From NCBI RefSeq assembly GCF_023242315.1, contig NZ_JALLIY010000001.1, positions 62,001 to 126,000 of the forward strand: a stretch of DNA of 64,000 bases, written 5' to 3'. The number at the start of each line of letters is the position of its first letter. Positions within the stretch are counted from its first letter, which is position 1. This stretch comes from Pseudomonas sp. MWU13-2105 (GTDB lineage: Bacteria; Pseudomonadota; Gammaproteobacteria; Pseudomonadales; Pseudomonadaceae). Below are positions 10,484-19,255 of the stretch, one piece after another. The notes beneath the pieces were generated by a model. That model was given only the letters and a program-made list of their open reading frames with translations. It did not search any database and had not been told where the DNA came from. Made by a program: the position numbers and the translations under genes.

Positions 10484-10983
10484 ACACTCATACTGAATCG
10501 CAGAACCCCATCGCGCGCCTGATAGGGCGAATCATCCAGCTCTTCGAGATGATCCCCTACAGCCTGATCGCCTTTATCGCACGGTTCTCCATCGCCGCGG
10601 TGTTCTGGAAATCCGGTCAGACCAAGGTCGAGGGCTTTGCCGTGGACCTGATCTCCGGCACTTTCGATATCGGCCTGCCGCGCCTGGCGGACTCCACCGT
10701 CCCGTTGTTCGCCAGTGAGTACAAGGTGCCGCTGCTGTCGCCGGAAATTGCCGCCCATCTGTCGGCGTTTGGCGAACACTTTTTCCCGATACTGATCCTA
10801 CTGGGGTTCGCCACGCGCTTCTCGGCGCTGGGGCTGTTCGGCATGACCTTGACCATCCAGCTGTTCGTCTACCCGGGCGCCTACCCGACCCATGGCACCT
10901 GGATGGCAATCCTGTTGCTGTTGATGGCCAAGGGACCGGGTGTGTTCTCCATCGATCACCTGATCGCCAAGCGTTATCGCTGA
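10480..10983 (+). CDS. DoxX family membrane protein of the bufferin operon
   Basis: This 167-residue integral membrane protein of the DoxX family has about four hydrophobic helices, near residues 25-45, 90-110, 113-130 and 135-150, with the motif ARFSIAAVFWKSGQTKVEG near the N-terminus. DoxX proteins commonly end bufferin operons, where they may supply electrons or assist maturation or export; this role is not proven. It overlaps bufC by four bases. Confidence 0.82.
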   Translation: MNTHTESQNPIARLIGRIIQLFEMIPYSLIAFIARFSIAAVFWKSGQTKVEGFAVDLISGTFDIGLPRLADSTVPLFASEYKVPLLSPEIAAHLSAFGEHFFPILILLGFATRFSALGLFGMTLTIQLFVYPGAYPTHGTWMAILLLLMAKGPGVFSIDHLIAKRYR

Positions 10984-11020
10984 TCGGTTGCGCCCCTCGT
11001 CAATCAAGGCCTGACGCGGT

Positions 11021-11108
11021 CCTTGGAGCCGGCTTGCTGGCGATGGCTTCCAGACAGACAGCATAAGGCTCAAGGGCCTCATCGCTGGCAAGCCAGGCTC
11101 CACAAGGG
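11021..11108. repeat. REP-like inverted pair between doxX and the LysR gene
   Basis: Two imperfect inverted copies of a GGAGCCGGCTTGCTGGCGATG-like unit flank a short spacer. They lie in the convergent gap where two genes end, a usual site for Pseudomonas REP doublets. Confidence 0.65.
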
Positions 11109-11133
11109 TTCGCGGCACTTTCAAGATTGGAAC

Positions 11134-12042
11134 CTACAGCCGCTCCAGCGCCTCGCCGCTACGCATGAACCAGCCGATCAGATAGTCCGCCAGCACCTGC
11201 GTACGGCGCGGCAGGCCACCCTGGTAAGGGTGCACCAGGTACAACGGCATATCGCGGGTGCGGTAGTCGCGCAACAACCAGCGCAGGCGACCATCGGCCA
11301 GCTCCGCGGGCAGGACGTAGGACGGCAGGCGGGCGATACCGGCCCCCACCAGCGCCGCTTTCTTCAGCAGGTTGTAGTGATTGCTGGCGAAGGGGCCGCC
11401 CACCCGCACCCGCAGCAGCTCATGCTGCCGGTGGTATTGCCATTCCTCGCGACCACCGTAATGGCTGTTGAGCAGGCAACGATGATTGGCCAAGTCCTGG
11501 GGCGTGCGCGGCTCACCGTAACGTTCCAGATAAGCCGGACTGGCACAGGTCAGCTCGTTCATCACCAGCAATGGCCGCGCCACCAGCCGTTCGTCACTAC
11601 CGACCTCGGTACGAATGGCCAGGTCGAAGCCTTCCCGGGCCAGATCGCGGAAACCATTGTTCAGGTCCAGTTCGATCTGCACATCGGGATAATCCCGGGA
11701 AAACTCCAGCAGCAGGCCGTCAAAGAAGGTTTCCCCCAGGGACACCGGCACCGTCATGCGCACGGGCCCGGCGATATCGTCCTTGAGCCGGGCCAGGGCC
11801 TGATGCGCCCGCTCCACTTGCACCACCAGCGCCTGGGCCTGGGGCAACAAAGCCGCACCGGCGGCGGTGAGACTCAGGCGCCGCGTCGTGCGGTGCAACA
11901 ACACCACGGCAAACTGTGCCTCCAATTGGCTGATACGCTTGGACAATTGTCCCTTGCTGCAGCCCAATTGCTGGGCGGCCAGGGTAAAGCTGCCGGCCTC
12001 TACCAGCACCGCAAAGGCCGCCAGATCATCCATCTCACTCAT
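11134..12042 (-). CDS. LysR family transcriptional regulator
   Basis: This 302-residue LysR-type regulator has a helix-turn-helix in the first 65 residues (DDLAAFAVLVEAGSFTLAAQ..., then KGQLSKRISQLEAQF) and a substrate-binding domain after about residue 90. The start MSEMDDLAAF at 12042 is chosen because it is the family-typical beginning; upstream codons extend into the promoter region. The gene is divergent from an SDR gene with 104 bases between the starts, so it probably controls that gene in response to an unknown ligand. Confidence 0.85.
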   Translation of the reverse strand: MSEMDDLAAFAVLVEAGSFTLAAQQLGCSKGQLSKRISQLEAQFAVVLLHRTTRRLSLTAAGAALLPQAQALVVQVERAHQALARLKDDIAGPVRMTVPVSLGETFFDGLLLEFSRDYPDVQIELDLNNGFRDLAREGFDLAIRTEVGSDERLVARPLLVMNELTCASPAYLERYGEPRTPQDLANHRCLLNSHYGGREEWQYHRQHELLRVRVGGPFASNHYNLLKKAALVGAGIARLPSYVLPAELADGRLRWLLRDYRTRDMPLYLVHPYQGGLPRRTQVLADYLIGWFMRSGEALERL

Positions 12043-12146
12043 GAATTGTTTCCAAAAGAAAACCAAAGGTTGCCTATTAGTGCGCTTATCAATGGAAAAA
12101 TCCACTCTAGACTGAAGGTTCAATCACCCACCGGAGGAACCGCAGC

Positions 12147-12746
12147 ATGAAAATCCTATTGATTGGCGCCCATGGCACCATCGGCTCGGCCGTGGCAGAC
12201 GAACTGGGCCAGCGTCACCAGATCGTCAAGATCGGCCGCAGCAGCGGTGACCTGCATGTGGACATCAGCGACAGCGCGTCGATTCGCAAGCTGTTCGAAC
12301 AGACCGGCAAGTTCGATGCACTGGTCTGCGCCGCCGGCAACGTGAACTTCGTGCCCTTGGCCGACATGAGCGAAAAGGACTTTGTCCTTGGTCTGCAGGA
12401 CAAGTTGATGGGCCAGGTCAATCTGGTGCTGATCGGTCGTGAGTATGCCAACGATGGCGCCTCGTTCACCCTGACCAGCGGTATTCTGAACCGCGACCCG
12501 ATCCGCAGCGGCGCCTCGGCCAGCCTGGTCAACGGCGCCATCGACGGCTTCGTCAAGGCCGCCGCCATCGAGCTGCCACGCGGTCTGCGGGTCAACTCCG
12601 TCAGCCCGAACGTGCTGGTGGAAGCCATGGGCAGCTATGCCCCCTACTTCCGCGGATTCAAGCCGGTGCCAGCGGCGGATGTGGCATTGGCCTACGCCAA
12701 GAGCGTGGAAGGTTTGCAAACCGGTCAGACCTATTACGTCGGTTGA
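12147..12746 (+). CDS. Short-chain dehydrogenase/reductase family protein
   Basis: This 199-residue short SDR protein opens with a Rossmann nucleotide loop (LLIGAHGTIGSAVADEL) at residues 4-20, followed by the VCAAGN motif. It has the serine of LTSG but lacks a clear YxxxK, as seen in the short atypical SDR subgroup, so catalysis is uncertain. It sits opposite the LysR gene, its probable regulator. AGGA precedes the ATG. Confidence 0.8.
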   Translation: MKILLIGAHGTIGSAVADELGQRHQIVKIGRSSGDLHVDISDSASIRKLFEQTGKFDALVCAAGNVNFVPLADMSEKDFVLGLQDKLMGQVNLVLIGREYANDGASFTLTSGILNRDPIRSGASASLVNGAIDGFVKAAAIELPRGLRVNSVSPNVLVEAMGSYAPYFRGFKPVPAADVALAYAKSVEGLQTGQTYYVG

Positions 12747-12775
12747 ATGCCCACGAGTTTTTTTGTCGGCCTTCA

Positions 12776-12884
12776 GGGGCCTTTCGCGAGCAAGCTCTGC
12801 TCCCACAGATTCTCGGTCGTACACCGACTTGAGGTTCGACGCGAACGACTGTGGGAGCGGAGCTTGCCCGCGAAGAGGCCCCCA
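12776..12884. repeat. Inverted REP pair (REPIN)
   Basis: A unit containing GCGAGCAAGCTCTGCTCCCAC is mirrored about 40 bases later by GTGGGAGCGGAGCTTGCCCGC. The two REP palindromes are in opposite orientation, the REPIN arrangement of P. fluorescens-type genomes. Confidence 0.85.
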
Positions 12885-12972
12885 AAGGCTCGTGCAAAAC
12901 GTGGAGACTGGCGCCAAGGCTTGTGCAGCTCTCCCGGCCTGAGTAACGTGGCGGCACTTGCCAGGAGACCCC

Positions 12973-13647
12973 ATGATGCGCGCCGCCCGTTCCTTGATGA
13001 TTTTCGCCTTGCCGCTGTTCGCCGCCGGCTGCCAGATGCTTGCGCCAGCCACCTCGCAGCCCACGGCGGGCCTGAGCCGGATGCAAGGCGAACTCGCCAG
13101 CGTCGATGGCAAGCTGATGTTCCAGCCCTGCCAGGAACAACGCCGTTTTGTCGTCAGCGACAGCGGCAACACCAGCGTCCTGCAGCAAGCCGCCAGCCTC
13201 TCCGGCCCATCGGGCAAGCTGTTCGCCGACCTGCGTGGGCGCTTCTCCTCCAGCCCGGCCAATGCTGGCGACGGCCAGTTGGACCTGCAGCAGTACTATC
13301 GCCTGGAACGCGGCACCGGCAGTTGCAACGAACCCGACTTCAAATTCCAGACCGTGATCGCCAGCGGCCACGGCCCGGACTGGAGCCTGAAGGTCGGCGG
13401 CAACGGCATGATCCTGCAACGCGAAAACCAGCCGCCCCTGGCCTTGCCCTACCTGGAAGAACAACTGGGTGACGGGCGCTTCAGCCTGAGCAGCGAAGCC
13501 AATTCGCAGCGCATCGAGCTGTGGGTCGCGCCGCAGTCCTGCGTCGACAGCAGCACCGGCAGCGTCCGTCACCTGAGCGCCGAACTGCGGGTCAACGGCC
13601 AGGTCCAGCGCGGCTGCGGCTATTTCGGCGGCGCCCGCAACGACTGA
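12973..13647 (+). CDS. Putative outer-membrane-anchored lipoprotein
   Basis: This 224-residue protein has a lipoprotein signal peptide (MMRAARSLMIFALPLFAAGC, lipobox FAAGC with the acylated cysteine at residue 20). The rest looks like a periplasmic beta-rich domain with three further cysteines. It resembles the COG3650-type membrane proteins of Pseudomonas, but I recognise no function. The ATG at 12973 follows an AGGAGA site; an upstream ATG at 12958 lacks one. Confidence 0.75.
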   Translation: MMRAARSLMIFALPLFAAGCQMLAPATSQPTAGLSRMQGELASVDGKLMFQPCQEQRRFVVSDSGNTSVLQQAASLSGPSGKLFADLRGRFSSSPANAGDGQLDLQQYYRLERGTGSCNEPDFKFQTVIASGHGPDWSLKVGGNGMILQRENQPPLALPYLEEQLGDGRFSLSSEANSQRIELWVAPQSCVDSSTGSVRHLSAELRVNGQVQRGCGYFGGARND

Positions 13648-13755
13648 TTCGACGAGCTGCTGTTTTAGCCTCACGGAATCCGGCCGTTGGGGCTTATAAT
13701 CACCGGTTTGATGTAAAGCCGGCGCGCCCGCGTGGCCCGCACACTGGACCCTGTC

Positions 13756-15369
13756 ATGTTACGAATCACCGAACTCAAGCTGCCGATCGACCATCCCGAC
13801 GAAGACCTGCGCCCGGCCATCGTCCAGCGCCTGGGCATCGCCAGCGATGACCTGCTCGATTTCACCTTGTTCAAGCGCAGCTACGACGCCCGCAAGAAAT
13901 CCTCCGAACTCTGCTTCATCTATACCATCGACCTCTGCGCCCGTGGCGAAGAGGCCCTGCTGAAAAAGTTCGCCGAGGACCGCAACGTCAACCCGGCTCC
14001 GGATGTCAGCTACAAGGTGGTCGGCCAGGCGCCCGCGGACCTGACGGAACGTCCCGTGGTCGTGGGCTTCGGCCCCTGCGGGATCTTCGCCGGGCTGTTG
14101 CTGGCGCAGATGGGCTTCAAGCCGATCATCCTCGAACGCGGCAAGGAAGTGCGCGAACGCACCAAGGACACCTGGGGCCTGTGGCGCAAAGGCGTGCTCA
14201 ACCCCGAATCCAACGTGCAGTTCGGCGAAGGCGGCGCCGGGACCTTCTCCGACGGCAAGCTCTACAGCCAGATCAAGGACCCGAACCACCACGGCCGCAA
14301 GGTTCTGCACGAGTTCGTCAAGGCCGGCGCGCCGGAAGAAATCCTCTACGTCAGCAAACCGCATATCGGCACCTTCCGCCTCACCGGCGTGGTAGAGAAC
14401 ATGCGCCGGCAGATCGAAGCCCTGGGCGGCGAAGTGCGCTTCCAGCAGCGGGTCACCGACGTGCTGATCGACGCCGGCCAATTGACCGGCGTGCAGCTCG
14501 ACAGCGGCGAACAGATCCACTCCCGGCACGTGATCATGGCCCTCGGGCATAGCGCCCGCGACACCTTCCGTATGCTCCACGGCCGTGGCGTGTACCTGGA
14601 AGCCAAGCCGTTCTCGGTGGGTTTCCGTATCGAACACCCGCAATCGCTGATCGACCGGGCGCGCCTGGGCAAGTACGCCGGGCACCCGAAACTCGGCGCG
14701 GCCGACTACAAGCTGGTGCACCACGCCAAGAACGGCCGTTCGGTCTACAGCTTCTGCATGTGCCCGGGCGGCACCGTGGTAGCGGCGACTTCCGAACCGA
14801 ACCGGGTAGTCACCAACGGCATGAGCCAGTACTCGCGCAATGAGCGCAACGCCAACTCCGGGATCGTTGTCGGCATCACCCCGGAAGTCGACTATCCGGG
14901 CGGTCCGCTGGCCGGTATCGAGCTGCAGGAGCGCCTGGAGTCCCACGCCTTCGTCCTCGGCGGCAGCAACTACGAAGCCCCGGCGCAACTGGTCGGCGAC
15001 TTTATCGCCGGCAAGCCGTCCACCGCCCTCGGCAGTGTGGAGCCGTCCTACAAGCCAGGCGTGGCCCTCGGTGACTTGGCCCTGGCGCTGCCGGACTTCG
15101 CCATCGAAGCCATTCGTGAAGCCTTGCCGGCGTTCGAACGGCAGATCAAGGGTTATTCCCTGCATGACGCGGTGCTGACCGGGATTGAAACCCGCACCTC
15201 CTCGCCGCTGCGCATGACCCGTAACGAGTCGATGCAGAGCCTGAACGTCAAGGGCCTGTTCCCGGCGGGCGAAGGCGCCGGTTATGCCGGCGGGATCCTC
15301 TCGGCGGGTGTCGACGGCATTCGCATTGCCGAAGCCGTGGCCCGGGACATGCTGGGGCTCGGGGCCTGA
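13756..15369 (+). CDS. NAD(P)/FAD-dependent oxidoreductase (COG2509 type)
   Basis: This 537-residue flavoprotein has an N-terminal region of about 95 residues followed by an FAD-binding Rossmann loop (VVVGFGPCGIFAGLL, residues 101-115), an FGEGGAGTFSDGKL segment and a C-terminal FAD motif (GLFPAGEGAGYAGGILSAGVDG). This is the architecture of uncharacterised COG2509 FAD-dependent dehydrogenases. Substrate unknown. The start MLRITELKL matches the family beginning; a start at 13732 adds eight residues. It ends 10 bases before trmO. Confidence 0.82.
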   Translation: MLRITELKLPIDHPDEDLRPAIVQRLGIASDDLLDFTLFKRSYDARKKSSELCFIYTIDLCARGEEALLKKFAEDRNVNPAPDVSYKVVGQAPADLTERPVVVGFGPCGIFAGLLLAQMGFKPIILERGKEVRERTKDTWGLWRKGVLNPESNVQFGEGGAGTFSDGKLYSQIKDPNHHGRKVLHEFVKAGAPEEILYVSKPHIGTFRLTGVVENMRRQIEALGGEVRFQQRVTDVLIDAGQLTGVQLDSGEQIHSRHVIMALGHSARDTFRMLHGRGVYLEAKPFSVGFRIEHPQSLIDRARLGKYAGHPKLGAADYKLVHHAKNGRSVYSFCMCPGGTVVAATSEPNRVVTNGMSQYSRNERNANSGIVVGITPEVDYPGGPLAGIELQERLESHAFVLGGSNYEAPAQLVGDFIAGKPSTALGSVEPSYKPGVALGDLALALPDFAIEAIREALPAFERQIKGYSLHDAVLTGIETRTSSPLRMTRNESMQSLNVKGLFPAGEGAGYAGGILSAGVDGIRIAEAVARDMLGLGA

Positions 15370-15379
15370 GGGCCGGACC

Positions 15380-16075
15380 ATGAGCTATAGCGTCTCGCCC
15401 ATCGGTTTCGTGCGCTCCTGCTTCAAGGAGAAGTTCGCCATCCCGCGCCAGCCACAACTGGCGCCGGCCGCGCGCGGCGTACTGGAACTGGTCGCGCCGT
15501 TCAACCAGGGCGAGGCGGTGCAGGGGCTGGAACAGGTCAGCCATGTCTGGCTGCTGTTCCTGTTCCATCAGGCCCTGGAAGACAAGCCACGCTTGAAGGT
15601 GCGCCCGCCGCGCCTTGGCGGCAACCAGTCCATGGGGGTCTTCGCCACCCGGGCGACCCACCGGCCGAACGGTATCGGCCAGTCGGTGGTCAAGCTGGAC
15701 CGGGTCGAGGCCCAGCGCCTGTGGATTTCCGGAATAGACCTGCTGGATGGCACGCCGATTCTCGATATCAAGCCGTACGTGCCCTACGCCGACATCATCC
15801 CTGGCGCCGTCAATGGCATCGCCAGCGCTGCGCCGGCACTGATTCCCGTGCTCTGGACGGACAACGCCCTGCAACAGGCTCATGAACATGCCCAGCGCCT
15901 GGCAGAACCCCTGGTCGAACTGATCGAGCAATGCCTGGCCCAGGACCCGCGTCCGGCCTACCAGGCGCCCAAACCCGAACGGGAATACGGCGCCCAGTTC
16001 TGGGACCTGGATGTGCGCTGGCATTACCCCGAAACCGGAACGATACGCGTACTGGAAGTGATCCCGGCCCGATAG
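15380..16075 (+). CDS. trmO: tRNA (adenine-N6)-methyltransferase TrmO
   Basis: This 231-residue protein of the TsaA/TrmO family uses SAM to methylate N6 of t6A37 in tRNAs for threonine codons. The conserved opening (SVSPIGFVRSCFKEKFAIPRQP), the core segment RATHRPNGIGQSVVKL and PYVPYADI are diagnostic. The start at 15380 lies 10 bases after the upstream stop with a GG-rich ribosome site, suggesting co-transcription. Confidence 0.9.
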   Translation: MSYSVSPIGFVRSCFKEKFAIPRQPQLAPAARGVLELVAPFNQGEAVQGLEQVSHVWLLFLFHQALEDKPRLKVRPPRLGGNQSMGVFATRATHRPNGIGQSVVKLDRVEAQRLWISGIDLLDGTPILDIKPYVPYADIIPGAVNGIASAAPALIPVLWTDNALQQAHEHAQRLAEPLVELIEQCLAQDPRPAYQAPKPEREYGAQFWDLDVRWHYPETGTIRVLEVIPAR

Positions 16076-16086
16076 AAACGCCAGAA

Positions 16087-16132
16087 ACGCAAAAGCCCGC
16101 GCTGCCTTCTCAGACAACGCGGGCTTTTGCGT
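16087..16132. terminator. Bidirectional terminator after trmO
   Basis: The long stem ACGCAAAAGCCCGCG is mirrored by CGCGGGCTTTTGCGT around a 16-base loop. A-run and T-run on opposite sides let it act on both strands. Confidence 0.85.
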
Positions 16133-16138
16133 AACTCC

Positions 16139-16269
16139 GTGGCGAGGGGCTTGCCCCCGTTGGGGTGCGAAGCGCCCCTGAAAACCTGCAATCGCGGTCT
16201 ATCAGAAACAACCAAGAGCATGGTTTACGACTGCTTCGCAGCCGAACGCGGGCAAGCCCGCTCGCCACG
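16139..16269. repeat. REP-like inverted pair between trmO and fpr
   Basis: GTGGCGAGGGGCTTGCCC at the left is mirrored by GGGCAAGCCCGCTCGCCAC at the right, about 95 bases apart, in the convergent gap. Confidence 0.75.
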
Positions 16270-16287
16270 AAGTCGAATCAGACAGGC

Positions 16288-17067
16288 CTATTTCTCGACG
16301 AACGCACGCTCGATCAGGTAATCGCCCGGCTCGCGCATGCGCGGCGAAACCTTCAGGCCGAAGCTGTTGAGTACTTCGCTGGTCTCGTCGAGCATGCTCG
16401 GGCTGCCGCAGAGCATGGCACGGTCGTCCTGCGGGTTGATCGGTGGCAGGCCGATGTCGCGGAACAGCTTGCCGCTGCGCATCAGGTCGGTCAGCCGGCC
16501 TTCGTTCTCGAACGGCTCGCGGGTCACGGTGGGGTAGTAGATCAGCTTCTCACGCAGGGCTTCGCCGAAAAACTCGTTCTGCGGCAGATGCTCGGTGATG
16601 AACTCGCGGTAAGCCACTTCGTTGACGTAGCGCACGCCATGGCACAGGATCACCTTCTCGAAACGCTCATAGGTTTCCGGATCCTGGATCACGCTCATGA
16701 ACGGCGCGAGGCCGGTACCGGTGCTGAGCAGGTACAAATGCTTGCCCGGCTTGAGGTCGTCAAGCACCAGGGTGCCGGTAGGCTTCTTGCTGATGATGAT
16801 CTCGTCGCCTTCCTTCAGGTGCTGCAACTGGGAAGTCAGCGGACCGTCCGGCACCTTGATGCTGAAGAATTCGAGATGCTCTTCCCAATTCGGGCTGGCA
16901 ATCGAATAAGCGCGCATCAGCGGTCGGCCGTTGGGCTGTTGCAGGCCGATCATCACGAACTGACCGTTTTCAAAGCGCAGGCCCGGGTCGCGGGTGCACT
17001 TGAAGCTGAACAGAGTGTCGTTCCAGTGGTGAACACTGAGGACACGCTCGTGATTCATGTTGCTCAT
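16288..17067 (-). CDS. fpr: Ferredoxin--NADP reductase Fpr
   Basis: This 259-residue FAD enzyme transfers electrons between NADPH and ferredoxin or flavodoxin. The FAD-binding motif RAYSIAS (near residue 50) and the NADP-binding LLSTGTGLAPFMSVI (near 110) are clear, and the C-terminus ends in FVEK as in bacterial class I Fpr. The ATG at 17067 is chosen because an AGGAG lies before it; the longer reading frame runs into the promoter. The gene is divergent from the LysR gene finR, its known regulator in Pseudomonas. Confidence 0.93.
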   Translation of the reverse strand: MSNMNHERVLSVHHWNDTLFSFKCTRDPGLRFENGQFVMIGLQQPNGRPLMRAYSIASPNWEEHLEFFSIKVPDGPLTSQLQHLKEGDEIIISKKPTGTLVLDDLKPGKHLYLLSTGTGLAPFMSVIQDPETYERFEKVILCHGVRYVNEVAYREFITEHLPQNEFFGEALREKLIYYPTVTREPFENEGRLTDLMRSGKLFRDIGLPPINPQDDRAMLCGSPSMLDETSEVLNSFGLKVSPRMREPGDYLIERAFVEK

Positions 17068-17189
17068 TGGGATAGGGCTCCTGGAAATTTGGCCTGCGCC
17101 GTCAGTGAGCGCAATTGCATAGCATTCTAATGGCGGCGACAATATCTGTTAACTGAATTATCAAGATAAGGGTTATCGGTTATATAGAT

Positions 17190-18116
17190 ATGCGATTTAC
17201 TCTCCGTCAACTTCAGGTCTTCGTCGCCGTCGCCCAGCAGGAAAGCGTGTCCCGGGCTGCCGGGCTGCTGGCCTTGTCACAATCCGCCGCGAGCACCTCG
17301 ATCACCGAGCTGGAACGCCAGTCGAGCTGTCAATTGTTCGACCGCGCCGGCAAGCGCCTGAGCCTCAACGCCCTGGGCAAACAACTGTTGCCCCAGGCCG
17401 TGGCCCTGCTCGACCAAGCCAAGGAAATCGAGGACCTGCTCAACGGCAAGTCCGGCTTCGGTTCGCTGGCCGTGGGCGCCACCCTGACCATCGGCAACTA
17501 CCTGGCAACCCTGCTGATCGGCAGCTTCATGCAGGCGCACCCGGAAAGCCAGGTCAAGCTCCATGTGCAGAACACTGCCAATATTGTGCAACAGGTCGCG
17601 CACTACGAAATTGACCTGGGTCTGATCGAAGGCGATTGCGGCCACCCGGACATCGAGGTGCAAACCTGGGTCGAGGACGAACTGGTGGTGTTCTGCGCCC
17701 CCCAGCATCCGCTGGCCCGGCGCGGCCAGGCGAGCCTGGAGGAACTGACCCATGAAGCCTGGATCCTGCGCGAACAGGGTTCCGGCACGCGCCTGACCTT
17801 CGACCAGGCGATGCGCCATCATCGCAGCGCGCTGAATATCCGCCTGGAACTGGAGCACACCGAGGCGATCAAGCGTGCGGTGGAGTCGGGCCTGGGGATC
17901 GGCTGCATTTCGCGCCTGGCCCTGCGCGATGCGTTCCGTCGGGGCAGCCTGGTGGCGCTGGAAACCCCGGACCTGGACCTGTCGCGACAGTTCTATTTCA
18001 TCTGGCACAAGCAGAAATACCAGACCTCGGCCATGCGTGAGTTCCTTGAACTATGCCGCTCCTTCACTGCCGGGGTGCAGCGCAGCGACGAGATCGTCCT
18101 GCCGAATATTGCTTAA
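17190..18116 (+). CDS. finR: LysR family regulator FinR
   Basis: This 308-residue LysR-type regulator has an N-terminal winged helix (MRFTLRQLQVFVAVAQQESVSRAAG...) and a C-terminal ligand domain. It is divergent from fpr with a 122-base gap. The gene pair and sequence match FinR, which activates fpr under redox or sulfur/iron stress in P. putida. The reading frame overlaps the end of dgkA by four bases tail to tail. Confidence 0.85.
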   Translation: MRFTLRQLQVFVAVAQQESVSRAAGLLALSQSAASTSITELERQSSCQLFDRAGKRLSLNALGKQLLPQAVALLDQAKEIEDLLNGKSGFGSLAVGATLTIGNYLATLLIGSFMQAHPESQVKLHVQNTANIVQQVAHYEIDLGLIEGDCGHPDIEVQTWVEDELVVFCAPQHPLARRGQASLEELTHEAWILREQGSGTRLTFDQAMRHHRSALNIRLELEHTEAIKRAVESGLGIGCISRLALRDAFRRGSLVALETPDLDLSRQFYFIWHKQKYQTSAMREFLELCRSFTAGVQRSDEIVLPNIA

Positions 18117-18478
18117 AGCAGAATCGCCGCCCAGACCAGGGCAATCATGCTCAGGGCCACGAATTGCGCGGCACTGCCCATGTCCTTGGCATTCTTGGAC
18201 AAGGGATGACGATCGAGGGAGATACGGTCAATGGCCGCTTCGATCGCCGAATTGAGCAATTCGACGATCAACGCCAGCAAGCACACGGCCATCAACAACG
18301 CGCGCTCGACCCGGCTGACCTGGAAAAACAACGTCAGCGGAATCAATACCAGGTTGAGCCAGACCAGTTGGCGAAACGCCGCCTCGCCGCGAAAAGCCGC
18401 CCGCAGGCCATCGAAAGAGTAACCCGCGGCGTTGAGCATGCGTTTAAAACCGGTTTGACCTTTGAAAGGCGACGGCAT
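18113..18478 (-). CDS. dgkA: Diacylglycerol kinase DgkA
   Basis: This 121-residue three-helix inner-membrane kinase phosphorylates diacylglycerol to phosphatidic acid. The conserved stretch AFRQLVWLN and the catalytic ELLNSAIEAAIDR...LSKNAKDMGSAA are present. It has the same orientation as erdR, 73 bases downstream of it, as in P. aeruginosa. Confidence 0.95.
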   Translation of the reverse strand: MPSPFKGQTGFKRMLNAAGYSFDGLRAAFRGEAAFRQLVWLNLVLIPLTLFFQVSRVERALLMAVCLLALIVELLNSAIEAAIDRISLDRHPLSKNAKDMGSAAQFVALSMIALVWAAILL

Positions 18479-18532
18479 AGGTAGGCAACTGCGCTAAATG
18501 GAGTAGGAAATCTAACCCAACCAGTATCAAAC

Positions 18533-18561
18533 AAAGATGAAAGAGCCAGGGTTACTGGCTC
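18533..18561 (-). terminator. Hairpin overlapping the erdR stop codon
   Basis: GAGCCAG-5 nt-CTGGCTC is followed on the minus strand by a T-rich stretch. The stop codon of erdR lies inside the loop. It is a likely intrinsic terminator between erdR and dgkA. Confidence 0.65.
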
Positions 18562-19196
18562 GAAATTGACTCTAGTTGTTGCAACAGCAGCGCGGCCTGA
18601 GTTCGGGTGCGGACTCCCAGCTTACGAAAAATCGCCGTGACGTGGGCCTTGATGGTCGCCTCGGAAACGCTCAGCTCGTAGGCAATCTGTTTATTCAACA
18701 GACCTTCGCAGACCATGGTCAACACCCGGAACTGCTGGGGCGTCAAACTGGCCAGGCCAGCACTGGCGGCCTTGGCCTCGGCGGACACGCTGACCGCTTC
18801 GAACGCCTGCGGCGGCCACCAGACATCGCCTTCGAGGACACTGCGCACCGCTTGCTGGATCACTTCCAGGGAGCTCGACTTGGGGATGAAGCCGCTGGCA
18901 CCGAACTCACGGGAGCGCACCATCACCGAAGCCTCCTCCTGGGCCGAGACCATCACCACCGGAATCTGCGGGTATTGCCCGCGCAGCAGCACCAGGCCGG
19001 AAAAGCCATAGGCACCCGGCATGTTCAGGTCCAACAGGACCAGGTCCCAGTCGGCTTTCTCGGTCAGGCGGGTTTCCAGCTCGGCAATGCTGGCCACCTC
19101 CACCAGTCGGACGTCGGGCCCCAGGCCCAGGGTCAGTGCCTGATGCAAGGCACTGCGAAACAGAGGATGGTCGTCGGCAATCAGGATTTCGTACAT
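18552..19196 (-). CDS. erdR: LuxR-type response regulator ErdR
   Basis: This 214-residue NarL/LuxR response regulator has a receiver domain with the acidic pair D8/D9 and phospho-acceptor D56 (LLDLNMPG), then a LuxR helix-turn-helix in the last 65 residues (LTPQQFRVLTMVCEGLLNKQIAYELSVSEATIK in part). The sequence and its position by dgkA match ErdR (also called CrbR), which controls acetate and ethanol metabolism genes such as acsA. MYEILIADDH at 19196 is preferred over the ATG six bases upstream, because the GGA is correctly spaced only for it. The partner kinase is not in the window. Confidence 0.85.
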   Translation of the reverse strand: MYEILIADDHPLFRSALHQALTLGLGPDVRLVEVASIAELETRLTEKADWDLVLLDLNMPGAYGFSGLVLLRGQYPQIPVVMVSAQEEASVMVRSREFGASGFIPKSSSLEVIQQAVRSVLEGDVWWPPQAFEAVSVSAEAKAASAGLASLTPQQFRVLTMVCEGLLNKQIAYELSVSEATIKAHVTAIFRKLGVRTRTQAALLLQQLESISSQ

Positions 19197-19255
19197 GGTC
19201 ATTTTTCCAATGATCCTGTTTTATGCGTCAGGCTAGACGCTATGCGGCCACTAGA

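Noticed and set aside
12776..12884. CRISPR-like repeats at the REP loci
   Set aside because: Only two inverted units per site without regular spacers or cas genes.
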